This document shows, piece after piece, positions 26,930 through 35,329 of a stretch of 64,000 bases of DNA; positions within the stretch are counted from its first letter, which is position 1; each line of letters begins with the position of its first letter. Where the stretch lies: contig JAGWHN010000003.1 in NCBI GenBank assembly GCA_028866785.1, forward strand, positions 1 to 64,000, written 5' to 3'. The notes under the pieces are model-generated. The model saw nothing but the letters and a program-made list of their open reading frames with translations. It did not search any database and was not told the DNA's origin. A program made the position numbers and the translations under genes. Source of the DNA: Microcaldota archaeon. GTDB taxonomy: Archaea; Micrarchaeota; Micrarchaeia; Micrarchaeales; CABMGC01.

Positions 26930-27349
26930 CTAATGCGTATGTGCGCCCTCCATCTCATTTATCTTGTATGAGAGGTCAAGTATCTCCTTTTCCAGCCTCT
27001 GCTTTTGGGAGAGTAGCTGGGTTATGTTCATTTGCACCCTCTCCGAGTTCTTTCCCACGAATTCTGACGCCTCCTTTACGCTCTTTTCGACAAGGTATCC
27101 GGCGCCCACGTTTGTTATCACGTTCTTTATCTCCTTTGTGCTGACCTCAACAAAGGTCCCTGCCTCAAGCCCGATTAGCATGTGGGTGTTCTCCATGCTC
27201 TTCACCTTGTCTAGCGCCTCGATGTTCCTGTCAAATGAGGCGGAGACCTGCAGGTAGCTGTTCATCTCGTTCACCACCGCCTGGTACTCCTGAGTGTAGG
27301 CGTTGTATAGGTACTTGAGCTGGTCTACTTCCTCTTCGTGCTGAGCCAT
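26930..27349 (-). CDS. pfdA: Prefoldin alpha subunit
   Basis: This 139-residue subunit of the hexameric prefoldin chaperone hands unfolded proteins to the thermosome. Long N- and C-terminal coiled coils flank a beta-hairpin region (THMLIGLEAGTFVEVSTKEI and NVGAGYLVEKSVKEA), which is the prefoldin alpha arrangement. The stop lies 7 bases before the ftsY ATG on the same strand. Confidence 0.93.
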   Translation of the reverse strand: MAQHEEEVDQLKYLYNAYTQEYQAVVNEMNSYLQVSASFDRNIEALDKVKSMENTHMLIGLEAGTFVEVSTKEIKNVITNVGAGYLVEKSVKEASEFVGKNSERVQMNITQLLSQKQRLEKEILDLSYKINEMEGAHTH

Positions 27350-27382
27350 TTGATCATCACTTCTATTTTGCTTGGCTTTTAT

Positions 27383-29599
27383 TTATACCTTGCCTTTGAC
27401 CTCAAATGCGGGCTGAAAATTGAGCTCTACCTTTTCAGATGCGCGTATCTGCACGCTTCTGCCGTTTCTCTTCTTCTCCCCAATTGCAGCAAGCAGGTAG
27501 CTCTTCCCCCTTATCAGGGATTTGAAAGTTATCATTCCTCCCTCATCCGTTGCGCCCCTTGCAATCACCATCCCCAAATATGAGAGCTCAACTTTCGCGT
27601 TCCTTAGCGGCTCCCCGGCCTCCTTTATTGCAACTTGGCAATCCGTTTCCATTTCGATCTTGCTCAAAGTTAGGGGCATCACTCTATCCCCCGCTCTTTG
27701 GCTTCCCATTTGCGCCTTTGCAAAAATCGGCCCACGCGGTATTCTCTCATTGCCTTTGCTCTCTAGATACAGGGCAGCGAAACTTCCCTGCTCAAGCGAC
27801 CTGAGCTTGCCTATCCCGTCCTGCTCCTCTACCTCGAGCCCAAGGTCCTGCGCAGCGTATCTTGCTATGTCGGAGCTCTGGCGGAAATAGAGCTTGGTCT
27901 GGCAGAGCCTCCTGACGCTTGCCGGAATGTCGGTCACGCTGTGAGTTATCAGGCAGAGCCCTACTCCCTTCTTCCTAAAGTCCTGTATCCTCTGCTTTAG
28001 GTCCAGGTTGATTGCGGAGAGCTCATTTTGTGAAAGCGCGACCTGCGCCTCCTCCAATATTATCGCAAGCCTGAGCGATTCGTTTCCCATCTCATCAAGC
28101 CCGTCCGCAAAGGAGTAGATCCTGTTTAGGATCAGCGCATAGAAGAACTGCTTCATGTTGTTTCCCACATTTGAGAGGTCAAAGACCACTCCCTGCCTTA
28201 GCATCTCCTCAATATCAATCCCATCGGTCGCGGCAAATTCGGGCCTAAAAAGCATCTGCCTTAAATTTTCAAGAGCCGCCCTTATGTTTTCGCCGTGCTT
28301 TGTGTACTTGACTGCGGTGTTGGTGCGCTTTGCATGCCTCTCTATTATTGCCTCCTCGATTTGCATGTACACCTCCGTCGGGTCGGGACATAGCTGGGAG
28401 GAGTAGACCGTCCTGAAAGCGGTGAGCAGGCATTTCTCAAGGGAGTTTTGGTAGGGGCCGGCATTTGAGGCGTGCGCAAGGAGCATCGCGAGGTTCTCGT
28501 AGAATTTTTCCCTTGTGGCGGCGCTCCCGCACCTGAAAAAGTTTATCGGGACATTGGAGTAGTAAAATCTTATCAAGTTGAGCCCGTTTCTTGCCGCAAA
28601 CTGCCCCCACTCCTTGGTCGGTGCAATAACTGCGATGCTGGTTCTGCTCCCCTCCTCCCCGTTCAGGTCTGAGAAGAGCGACATTGCGGCAACGCTCTTC
28701 CCTGTGCCGGGAAGGCCTGTAAGTATTGTCCCAAGATTGAGGGAGGATTTGCGTATCCTTATCGGCAACTTCGTCTCTATCACCCCATCCTCAAGGACTC
28801 TCCCGAGCTCGATCTCGCCCTTCGCCGATTCCGCCTGCCATGTCTTCACAATCTTCCTTCTCTCTATCCTCTCGGAGAAGCACAGGTACTTTGCCGCAGA
28901 TTGGTGGCTAAGCGGCGCAGCCTCCATCTCCCTCATCTTCGAGTAGAGCGACTCCGCATTCCTGCAGTTTAGCGCCATTGACTCAAGCACGAGCCCCTTT
29001 GCGCTAAGGTACCTCTCGAGGCTATCGCCTTCCTCATCCGCGATGAGCACCACCCTATATCCGCTCCCATTTGTCGCCGTTATCAAATTGAGCTCGTTTA
29101 AGAGCGAAAGGAGCGTGGCCCTCTCATCGGAGTTGTAGTACAAGTCGGATTGGATCGAGTGGGACGGCGCGAATTTCCCACCGTTCATCTTGGTGATTCT
29201 AGTTTCCCTCCTGCTAAGCAGATCCTCAACCCTTCTTTTGAATACGAGCGCTCCGTGGAAGTCTGGCTTTGCAAAAGAGACATAGAGCCGTGCCTCTTTT
29301 TTTCCAATGATCCTATAAATGTCAGACAGGATTTCAAGTGCGTCTGCGGGAGGGAATAGGATGAATGCCTTAAGCCTTGAAATGTTTGGGCAAGAAGAGG
29401 GAGTTGCCTCAAATCCCGGAATCGCTTTTGAAATTCTCTCGACCAATTCGGGGTCATCGCAGAGAAGCGAGGTCCTATGGCTAGAAAAATCATGCATTAG
29501 CATGAACTGCGCGCCAAGTACGCTGGACACCATGGCAGGCAGATCGAGAGTCTCCGGCAGCGAGGTTATCGTGTAAGCCCTTAGGTCGTTTTTTGTCAT
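27383..29599 (-). CDS. VirB4/HerA-type ATPase with C-terminal Ig-like domain
   Basis: The 738-residue protein is a RecA-fold ATPase of the VirB4/TraC/HerA superfamily, which drives DNA or protein translocation as hexamers. Walker A is GLPGTGKSVAAM (about 294-306), Walker B LRLAIILEEAQ (about 510-519), and a sensor-like ITHSVTDIP follows. The N-terminal 230 residues resemble the N-domain of VirB4-like proteins. The last 70 or so residues form a carboxypeptidase-regulatory-like beta sandwich (ELSYLGMVIARGATDEGG), an uncommon addition. The start overlaps the stop of a small membrane protein gene by four bases, suggesting a functional pair. The transported substrate is unknown. Confidence 0.75.
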   Translation of the reverse strand: MTKNDLRAYTITSLPETLDLPAMVSSVLGAQFMLMHDFSSHRTSLLCDDPELVERISKAIPGFEATPSSCPNISRLKAFILFPPADALEILSDIYRIIGKKEARLYVSFAKPDFHGALVFKRRVEDLLSRRETRITKMNGGKFAPSHSIQSDLYYNSDERATLLSLLNELNLITATNGSGYRVVLIADEEGDSLERYLSAKGLVLESMALNCRNAESLYSKMREMEAAPLSHQSAAKYLCFSERIERRKIVKTWQAESAKGEIELGRVLEDGVIETKLPIRIRKSSLNLGTILTGLPGTGKSVAAMSLFSDLNGEEGSRTSIAVIAPTKEWGQFAARNGLNLIRFYYSNVPINFFRCGSAATREKFYENLAMLLAHASNAGPYQNSLEKCLLTAFRTVYSSQLCPDPTEVYMQIEEAIIERHAKRTNTAVKYTKHGENIRAALENLRQMLFRPEFAATDGIDIEEMLRQGVVFDLSNVGNNMKQFFYALILNRIYSFADGLDEMGNESLRLAIILEEAQVALSQNELSAINLDLKQRIQDFRKKGVGLCLITHSVTDIPASVRRLCQTKLYFRQSSDIARYAAQDLGLEVEEQDGIGKLRSLEQGSFAALYLESKGNERIPRGPIFAKAQMGSQRAGDRVMPLTLSKIEMETDCQVAIKEAGEPLRNAKVELSYLGMVIARGATDEGGMITFKSLIRGKSYLLAAIGEKKRNGRSVQIRASEKVELNFQPAFEVKGKV

Positions 29600-29916
29600 A
29601 GCAAAACCAGCATCAAGAGCAGCGCGGCCAGGTTCAAAAGCGCAAATGATAATGCGCCTTGATACGCCTGCACGCTAAGCACGGATTTTCTTTTGTGGAA
29701 AGCGAAAAGCGCAAGGGCTCCGATTGCAATGAGCGGCGCAGGGTAGTAGCTTCCTAATCTAAAATACGAAAGGGCGCCGAAGATGTCCAGCCCAAAAGCG
29801 CATCCCACAAGGAGATGGGACAGGTAATGGTAGTTCAGGTGGGTGGTTTTGTACAGCTGTGCAAATTTGCTGGTGTAAGCCATGCTCGCAACCCGCCAAG
29901 GCTCTCCTGCACCCAT
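29596..29916 (-). CDS. Small membrane protein paired with the VirB4/HerA-type ATPase
   Basis: This 106-residue protein has three hydrophobic segments (about residues 35-50, 58-75 and 88-106), with a basic loop FHKRKSVLSVQAYQG between the last two. The loop recalls the DUF4870/Tic20-like pattern, but the match is weak. Its stop overlaps the ATG of the downstream ATPase gene (ATGA), so the two are translated together; a membrane partner for the motor is the simplest idea. The ATG at 29916 lies about 22 nt after a TATA-like GTTTAAAAG, which fits a leaderless mRNA. The ATG at 29883 is the alternative start. Confidence 0.65.
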   Translation of the reverse strand: MGAGEPWRVASMAYTSKFAQLYKTTHLNYHYLSHLLVGCAFGLDIFGALSYFRLGSYYPAPLIAIGALALFAFHKRKSVLSVQAYQGALSFALLNLAALLLMLVLL

Positions 29917-30017
29917 CTAATTTACGGTTGGACTTCTTTTAAACCTCTCGAAATTTTTTGCATTTTTTCCTGGCCGCACTGCAAACTATTTTAAACTCCT
30001 TTTTCCTATTGTGACTC

Positions 30018-31352
30018 ATGTACAGCTCGGAGATTGAGTCCCTATTCAAGCAAAGCCACGCCTCCGTAGGCGACTTAATCGAGCTAGTTAAGGGGAAGGA
30101 GAAGTTCCTCGGGACGATAATGCCAAGGCCGGACATAGGGGATGCGGGAATACTTGTGCTAAAGCAGCAAAACGGCTACAACATCGGGATAAAGCTCGAC
30201 GCATCCGCAAGGATCACAAAGCTTGAGTCCCACAGGGCCGGTGCCCCGTTCCCAAAAGCCCCAATCAAGCCAAACAGGGACCTTCCAAAGATCGGGCTGA
30301 TATACACCGGCGGCACAATCGGCAGCAAGGTGGACTATGTCAGCGGCGGAGTGTACAGCTTCACAAAGCCCGAGGAGCTGATCGCCGACGTCCCGGAGCT
30401 TGAGGGGATCGCAAATCTCGAGATTAAAAATCCGTTTAGCATACTCAGCGAGGACATGAACTACCGTGACTGGGGCGAGATTGCAAGGCATGTGGCAGAC
30501 TCGCTAAACGGCGGAGCAAGGGGCGTTGTGGTGACCCACGGGACCGATACTATGCACTATTCCTCCGCGGCGCTAAGCTTCATGCTTCAGGGCCTAAATG
30601 CGCCCGTTGTCTACACCGGGGCACAAAGGAGCAGCGACAGGGGATCTAGCGACGCCTTCATCAATCTGATATGCGCCGCAAATGTGGCAGCAAGGAGCAA
30701 CATCGCGGAAGTGGGAGTGCTGATGCATGGCTCCTCGTCCGACAACTTTTGCGATTTCAACAGGGGCACCAAGGTTAGAAAGATGCACACCTCACGAAGG
30801 GACGCGTTCAAGCCTATAAACAATTTGCCAATCGCAAGGGTGAGGCCCGAGGGCGCAATCGAGTACCTCTCAAAATACAAGGAAATCTCAAAGGAGCATG
30901 TGGGCAAGGTGGTCGCAAACACAAAGTTCGAGCCAAAGGTCGCGCTTATCAAGGTATATCCAAATTCCGATCCTGCCGTAATCGAGTATTATGTTGGAAA
31001 GGGCTACAAGGGAATAATCATTGAGGGGACGGGCTTGGGGCATGTCCCTACAACCCCGAGCATGAAGGAGATGTCATGGATCCCGTACATCAAAAACGCA
31101 AATGATTCTGGAGTTGTCATTGGGATGACCTCACAGACGCTCTACGGGAGGGTGAGCTCAAATGTTTACCGAAACCTAAGGGAGGTCGCAAGCGCAGGCG
31201 CTATCCACTGCGAGGACATGATGCCAGAGACCGCCTATGTAAAGCTCGGATGCCTGCTTGCAAACCACAGGAAAGAGGAAGTAAAGAGATTGCTGGTCAC
31301 TAACCTTGTCGGGGAGATTACGCAGCGAAGCGAGACTGATTGGGAAATCTAG
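30018..31352 (+). CDS. gatD: Glutamyl-tRNA(Gln) amidotransferase subunit D
   Basis: GatD is the asparaginase-like subunit that frees ammonia from Asn or Gln for GatE. The 444-residue product has the N-terminal beta-barrel domain (about 1-80) and the asparaginase domain with GLIYTGGTIGSKVDY (first catalytic Thr), VVTHGTDTMHYSSAAL (Thr-Asp pair) and TGAQRSSDRGSSDAFIN. Lengths and motifs are those of archaeal GatD. The partner gatE lies 4 kb downstream, separated by surface and nucleotide-hydrolase genes. GatDE is specific to archaea. Confidence 0.97.
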   Translation: MYSSEIESLFKQSHASVGDLIELVKGKEKFLGTIMPRPDIGDAGILVLKQQNGYNIGIKLDASARITKLESHRAGAPFPKAPIKPNRDLPKIGLIYTGGTIGSKVDYVSGGVYSFTKPEELIADVPELEGIANLEIKNPFSILSEDMNYRDWGEIARHVADSLNGGARGVVVTHGTDTMHYSSAALSFMLQGLNAPVVYTGAQRSSDRGSSDAFINLICAANVAARSNIAEVGVLMHGSSSDNFCDFNRGTKVRKMHTSRRDAFKPINNLPIARVRPEGAIEYLSKYKEISKEHVGKVVANTKFEPKVALIKVYPNSDPAVIEYYVGKGYKGIIIEGTGLGHVPTTPSMKEMSWIPYIKNANDSGVVIGMTSQTLYGRVSSNVYRNLREVASAGAIHCEDMMPETAYVKLGCLLANHRKEEVKRLLVTNLVGEITQRSETDWEI

Positions 31353-31368
31353 CCTAGTGATTTAAGTG

Positions 31369-32436
31369 ATGAGAGAACTAACCTTCCTGCTTTTTCTCTT
31401 CCTAGTCCTCGCAGTTTTCTCGTATTTTTACCTCCATGTTCCCATCGGGAATTTGGTTCTTGGCCAATTTACGACAACAATACCGCAAACTACAACCCTT
31501 CCAAATGGAAATTCTACCACCACTCTCACACCTACCACCATCCCTACGACAATTTCCCCAAGCGGCAACCAATCGCTCTACCAGTATGCGCTCTCGCTGA
31601 TAAACAACGACAGAGCGCAGTACGGTCTTGCCCCTGTAACGTTATCAAATGAGCCCTCAGCCCAACAGCACTCGCAGAGCATGCTCGACAACCGCTACTT
31701 TAGCCACTGGGACATTTACGGAATGAAGCCCTATATGCGCTACACGCTTGTAGGGGGGACGCAGTCTGTCGCAGAAAATATAGCCTATCAGTCAGGCTCT
31801 TCCTGCACCTTGCTCTTTTGCAGCGGTGACATTAATCCCTCAAATGCGCTCCAGGAGATGGAGTACAGCATGATGTACAACGATTCCGCTTGCTGCAACA
31901 ACGGGCACAGGGACGATATCCTTGATCCAAATCACAATCAGGTAAGCATCGGGATTGCATACAACTCCAGCACCATTTACTTCACGGAGGACTTCATAGA
32001 TAGCTACATCTTCTGGAACGGAAACTCCCCCTCGTTTGCAAATGGGGGCGAGGCATATCTTTCAGGCACGCTTGCAAACGGCTATTCGCTCTCCTCGATA
32101 TTTGTCACCTACGACTCTCCAGTCACAAACATGACAAAATCTCAGCTTGCCGCAACATCGGAGTATGGCTATGGGCCAAACATCGCCGGGGTTGTTAGCA
32201 GCTCCAAATACTACTACTCCGGCCTCTCGACCATTGTGGCAGACCAGTATTCTGTCGATCAGGGGAGCTTCAGCGTCTCCTTCAACATGCAGGACCTGAT
32301 AAAACAGCATGGTGCGGGAGAGTATACGATACTCCTCTGGCTCAACGGGACCAGCACCGCGAAGGCGTTTGTAGGAGGATCGTACACCCTCTTCATAGGC
32401 AGTGATGGCACACCCTTCGTCCCTATGACGGTCTAG
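31369..32436 (+). CDS. Secreted or membrane-anchored CAP/SCP-domain protein
   Basis: This 355-residue extracytoplasmic protein has one N-terminal hydrophobic helix (about residues 4-22) and a Thr/Pro-rich linker (about 32-66). A CAP (SCP/PR-1) domain follows (about 70-210), with LINNDRAQYGLAPV, HSQSMLDNRYFSHW and the signature GHRDDILDPNHNQVSIGIAY. A beta-rich domain of about 140 residues ends the protein. Two cysteine pairs flank the CAP core. The family is extracellular and binds lipids or other ligands. ATG at 31369 is used; a GTG lies three bases before it. It starts 16 bases after gatD. Confidence 0.85.
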   Translation: MRELTFLLFLFLVLAVFSYFYLHVPIGNLVLGQFTTTIPQTTTLPNGNSTTTLTPTTIPTTISPSGNQSLYQYALSLINNDRAQYGLAPVTLSNEPSAQQHSQSMLDNRYFSHWDIYGMKPYMRYTLVGGTQSVAENIAYQSGSSCTLLFCSGDINPSNALQEMEYSMMYNDSACCNNGHRDDILDPNHNQVSIGIAYNSSTIYFTEDFIDSYIFWNGNSPSFANGGEAYLSGTLANGYSLSSIFVTYDSPVTNMTKSQLAATSEYGYGPNIAGVVSSSKYYYSGLSTIVADQYSVDQGSFSVSFNMQDLIKQHGAGEYTILLWLNGTSTAKAFVGGSYTLFIGSDGTPFVPMTV

Positions 32437-32480
32437 GTGTAAGATATAAAAAGCCACAAAGCGAGTGATAGGCTGATGCT

Positions 32481-32735
32481 ATGGACTACAAATTTGCAAT
32501 AGAATCGATAGTGGGCGGAGCTGTAATCACCGCGATTACCGGGCTCTACAACAACATGTCGGGTCTGATCGGTGCAACGCCATACGGATTCCCCGTGACC
32601 TGGATAAGGTGGCTTGCGGTTGGGCCTCAGTACAATCCGTGGCAGGTCGATGCGGTTGGGCTTATGATCGACCTGGTGGTTTGGATCGTTGTTGTCGCAA
32701 TAATCCTTGCCGCGATAAAGAAGTACGGGAAGTAG
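32481..32735 (+). CDS. Small two-helix membrane protein
   Basis: This 84-residue protein has a weak hydrophobic region at residues 8-32 and a strong transmembrane helix at about 58-78 (VGLMIDLVVWIVVVAIILAA), ending KKYGK. I know no family for it. The preceding gene ends 44 bases upstream. The hydrophobic pattern and length make a real gene likely, perhaps a subunit or regulator of a membrane complex. Confidence 0.55.
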   Translation: MDYKFAIESIVGGAVITAITGLYNNMSGLIGATPYGFPVTWIRWLAVGPQYNPWQVDAVGLMIDLVVWIVVVAIILAAIKKYGK

Positions 32736-32756
32736 ATTTATTTTGTCTTTCATCTG

Positions 32757-32791
32757 GCGCAGCCGATAGGGCTGCGCAGGCTTTTGCCTGC
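32757..32791 (+). other. Two abutting perfect hairpins
   Basis: GCGCAGCC (32757-32764) pairs with GGCTGCGC (32770-32777) across a 5-nt loop. Directly after, GCAGGC (32776-32781) pairs with GCCTGC (32786-32791) across TTTT. The two hairpins share two bases, so they compete. They lie between the small membrane protein gene and the ccdA-like fragment, and could be a terminator, an RNA switch or a small palindromic repeat. Confidence 0.6.
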
Positions 32792-32809
32792 CGAATTTTG
32801 TTGGTATTA

Positions 32810-32971
32810 ATGGAAAAGAGCGAAGTCATATTCCTGAATTCGGTATTCTTTGTGCTAGGGTTCACTTTTGTTTTCGCTCTTGTGGGCATCTTGCTCCAGA
32901 CACTACTCTCAAATGTGGCGCTTGAGGCAATTGCCAAGAATTTCAGGATATACACCTTCACATTTGGGTGA
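32810..32971 (+). pseudogene. CcdA-like N-terminal fragment (53 codons)
   Basis: This short ORF encodes VIFLNSVFFVLGFTFVFALV and a few more residues. As far as I recall, that resembles the start of the CcdA/DsbD transmembrane family (the phe-val-leu-gly-phe helix). It then goes astray (IAKNFRIYTFTFG) and stops. A full CcdA has about six transmembrane helices, and none of the remainder is found downstream, where a HAM1 gene starts 39 bases later. It is most simply a remnant; a functional one-helix peptide is possible. Confidence 0.45.
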
Positions 32972-33010
32972 TTGGCAAGGAATTTAAACCTTAAATCACC
33001 AAATCAAAAC

Positions 33011-33589
33011 ATGGGGACGGAGCTGCTTTTCATAACGACAAACGAGTGGAAGGTGGGCTTTGCGAACAGAAGGCTCAACAAGTATGGGATCAAGGTCAAA
33101 AGGCACAGTGCAAGGCTGATAGAGCCACAGGAGATAGACGCAAGGGACGTTGCGGTACACAAGGCGCAGCAGATCCTTGCGAGCATGAAGAAGCCCTTCA
33201 TAGTCGAGGACACAGGCCTCTACGTCAAGGCTCTTAGCGGATTTCCTGGGGCCTTCATAAAGCCGATACTCGACACGATTGGCGATGCAAAGTTTCTGGA
33301 GCTGATGCGCGGCCAAAAGAGGCGCGACGCCACAATCCGCAGCATACTTGTCTATGGGAATCCTAAGAGAGGGGAGCTAAAAGTCTTTACAGGGGAGTGC
33401 CCCGGAAGGCTTGCGCTCTACCCGAAAGGTAAGCTGTACAACGGATGGACCCTTTCAAAGATATTCATTCCCTACAAGAAAAACAAGACCCTCGCGCAGC
33501 TAAACAAAGCGGAGTATCTGGACTTCATAAGCATGCTTGAGAAGAACGACCACTACGAAAAATTCGGCAAGTGGATAACAAGGGGATGA
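33011..33589 (+). CDS. HAM1/RdgB-family non-canonical NTP pyrophosphatase (copy 1)
   Basis: This 192-residue cytoplasmic enzyme of the ITPase family hydrolyses ITP, XTP and related damaged NTPs to monophosphates. Family blocks are LFITTNEWKVGFANRRL (nucleotide loop, T/SxNxxK-like), PFIVEDTGLYVKALSGFPGAF (catalytic acidic residues) and GECPGRLAL. ATG at 33011 follows a TATA-like AATTTAAAC by about 27 nt, so the mRNA is probably leaderless. It heads a three-gene cluster with a Nudix gene and a second HAM1 gene. Confidence 0.88.
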   Translation: MGTELLFITTNEWKVGFANRRLNKYGIKVKRHSARLIEPQEIDARDVAVHKAQQILASMKKPFIVEDTGLYVKALSGFPGAFIKPILDTIGDAKFLELMRGQKRRDATIRSILVYGNPKRGELKVFTGECPGRLALYPKGKLYNGWTLSKIFIPYKKNKTLAQLNKAEYLDFISMLEKNDHYEKFGKWITRG

Positions 33590-33590
33590 G

Positions 33591-34052
33591 ATGAAGTTCA
33601 TGGAGAAGCAGATTGATTATGCCGCAATTGAGCGCGAGGCCAAAAAGGACGGGATAACCAAGCATGCGGTTTGCGCTGCAATCTTCCGGGAGGATAAGGT
33701 GCTACTTGTCAGGCGTACCGCGCAGGACAAATTCAGGGCGGGGGAGTGGGAGCTTCCGGGCGGGAAGGTCGAGAAGGGCGAGGGATTCAAGGAGGCCCTG
33801 ATCCGAGAGACAAGGGAGGAGACAAACCTAAATGCGCTTGAGGTAAATGGGTACATCGGCCATTCCGACACCCCCATTTTGGGAACCACGATGAGGCTTT
33901 ACATGTTTTTGGTGAGGGCCGACGATTCCGAGGTGATTTTGATGCCAAGGGAGCACCAGGATTTCATGTGGGTCGCAAAGGACCGGGCGAAGGAGTACCT
34001 CTTCCCGGACCAGTTCACGCGGCTCTTCCTCTCTTATGTAGAAGCGCTTTAG
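33591..34052 (+). CDS. MutT-type Nudix hydrolase
   Basis: The 153-residue protein has a full Nudix box (GGKVEKGEGFKEALIRETRE and ET after it) preceded by VCAAIFREDKVLLVRR and WELPGG. These features match MutT/ADP-ribose-type enzymes that clear oxidised or other unwanted nucleotides. It begins 1 base after the stop of the first HAM1 gene, and its own stop overlaps the ribosome binding site of the second, so the three are an operon. The exact substrate cannot be read from sequence. Confidence 0.9.
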   Translation: MKFMEKQIDYAAIEREAKKDGITKHAVCAAIFREDKVLLVRRTAQDKFRAGEWELPGGKVEKGEGFKEALIRETREETNLNALEVNGYIGHSDTPILGTTMRLYMFLVRADDSEVILMPREHQDFMWVAKDRAKEYLFPDQFTRLFLSYVEAL

Positions 34053-34060
34053 GTGTCATG

Positions 34061-34606
34061 ATGGATTTCATATTTGTCACCTCAAACAAACACAAGCTAA
34101 GGGAAGCGGAGCAGATACTCGGCAGAAAGATAAAGCATGTCGCACTTGAGCTTGATGAGCTCCAATCGCTTCAGGTGAGCGACATCGTGAAGAGCAAGGC
34201 GGAGAGCGCATACAAAATTGTGAAAAAGCCGGTGGTTGTGGACGACACGGGCGTCTACATAAAGAGCCTAAACGGATTCCCTGGTGCGTTTGTAAAGTGG
34301 GTCCTCATGGCGGGCGGAAACGAGATCATCTGCAGGCTGCCAAAGAGCGGCCAGAGCCGCGAGGCCTACGCGGAGGTGTGCATCTGCCTATACGATGGCA
34401 GGCAGCATCATGTCTTCTCCGGAAAGGTCCATGGGAATATCGCGAAGAGGCCCATGGGGAATGAGAAGTTCCACTGGGATCCGATATTCATACCCAGGGG
34501 CTACAGGATCAGCTTCGCCCAGATGAGCGATGCTGAGAAGAACCGCATTTCGCATAGGGGAAAAGCGTTCAGAAAGCTAAAGAAATTCCTTGGAGGAAGG
34601 AAATAA
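34061..34606 (+). CDS. HAM1/RdgB-family non-canonical NTP pyrophosphatase (copy 2)
   Basis: This is a second HAM1-family enzyme of 181 residues, with FIFVTSNKHKLREAEQIL at the N-terminus, KPVVVDDTGVYIKSLNGFPG in the centre, and HWDPIFIPRGYRISFAQM, the family's C-terminal block. It is only distantly similar to the first copy, and retains the basic HRGKAFRKL tail motif, so this one is the more canonical. The ATG at 34061 lies 5 nt after GGTG; an ATG three bases earlier is also possible. Its stop abuts the stop of the convergent gene. Confidence 0.92.
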   Translation: MDFIFVTSNKHKLREAEQILGRKIKHVALELDELQSLQVSDIVKSKAESAYKIVKKPVVVDDTGVYIKSLNGFPGAFVKWVLMAGGNEIICRLPKSGQSREAYAEVCICLYDGRQHHVFSGKVHGNIAKRPMGNEKFHWDPIFIPRGYRISFAQMSDAEKNRISHRGKAFRKLKKFLGGRK

Positions 34607-35299
34607 TCACCTGGGCCTAACTTCTGCAATTAGGATTCTTGCCTTCTCAGTGTAAATCTTTTTTGTATCGACTGTTGCCCCTATTCCCTTCATAATCGCA
34701 AATGACTCATTTAGCTTCATCATCTCTTTCGCGTTGCCCGTCCTTGCGAGTAGCTGCCATGCATAATAATCAAATATCCCTCCAGTAGAGCAAGTATTCC
34801 CATCCCAATTCGTTTTCACGCACATTCCAGAGATACGCGTATCTCCCCCTAGCTCATCCATCATCACGAGGGCTTGATGTATTGATTTGCCGCCGTACGA
34901 AAGGTCTGCGGCCATTGTTATTGTGGTATCTACATACCCCTGGATAACAAAGCATGGCGCCTTGTACTTCTCACTCTTTCCATCCGCAATCTTTTTGAGC
35001 AGCTTTGCAACTTCCCTTGCAATCTCGTTTGTCTCACCCGTTTTTGAAGGGCCGAAATAGTATACATTTGACCTTGGCTGCGTCTTTTCAAGGTACTCCT
35101 TTACAGCCTTGCATGCGACATCGTTGTTCCCCTTTTGCGTCTGCGTTGTCGTCTTTCCCTCCTTTTCCCTTGCTCGTTTTTCAGGGGTGAGTGAGGTCAT
35201 CATATCCAGTGCCCTTCGCGCCTCTGCATATGCGTTTAGAAGTATTCTCCTTTGATGTGAGTTTGCCGAAAGTAGCTTTTCGGTGTTCGCAAAATACAT
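34607..35299 (-). CDS. Hypothetical protein, unknown function
   Basis: The 230-residue soluble protein matches nothing I recognise. The first 80 residues are helical and charged. The rest is mixed alpha/beta, with VYYFGPSKTGETNEIAREV near 80-100, a strand region PCFVIQGYVDTTITMAADL, and cysteines in SGMCVKTNWDGNTCSTGG. There is no signal peptide or membrane helix. It is divergent from gatE with A+T-rich promoter sequence between, and abuts the HAM1 gene tail to tail. Confidence 0.65.
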   Translation of the reverse strand: MYFANTEKLLSANSHQRRILLNAYAEARRALDMMTSLTPEKRAREKEGKTTTQTQKGNNDVACKAVKEYLEKTQPRSNVYYFGPSKTGETNEIAREVAKLLKKIADGKSEKYKAPCFVIQGYVDTTITMAADLSYGGKSIHQALVMMDELGGDTRISGMCVKTNWDGNTCSTGGIFDYYAWQLLARTGNAKEMMKLNESFAIMKGIGATVDTKKIYTEKARILIAEVRPR

Positions 35300-35329
35300 A
35301 AAAACAGACTTAATCTGATTGCGCCGTGG

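Noticed and set aside
33968..34057. Extension of the second HAM1 protein from 33968
   Set aside because: It overlaps the Nudix gene in another frame and reads as a shadow; GGTG marks the start near 34061.
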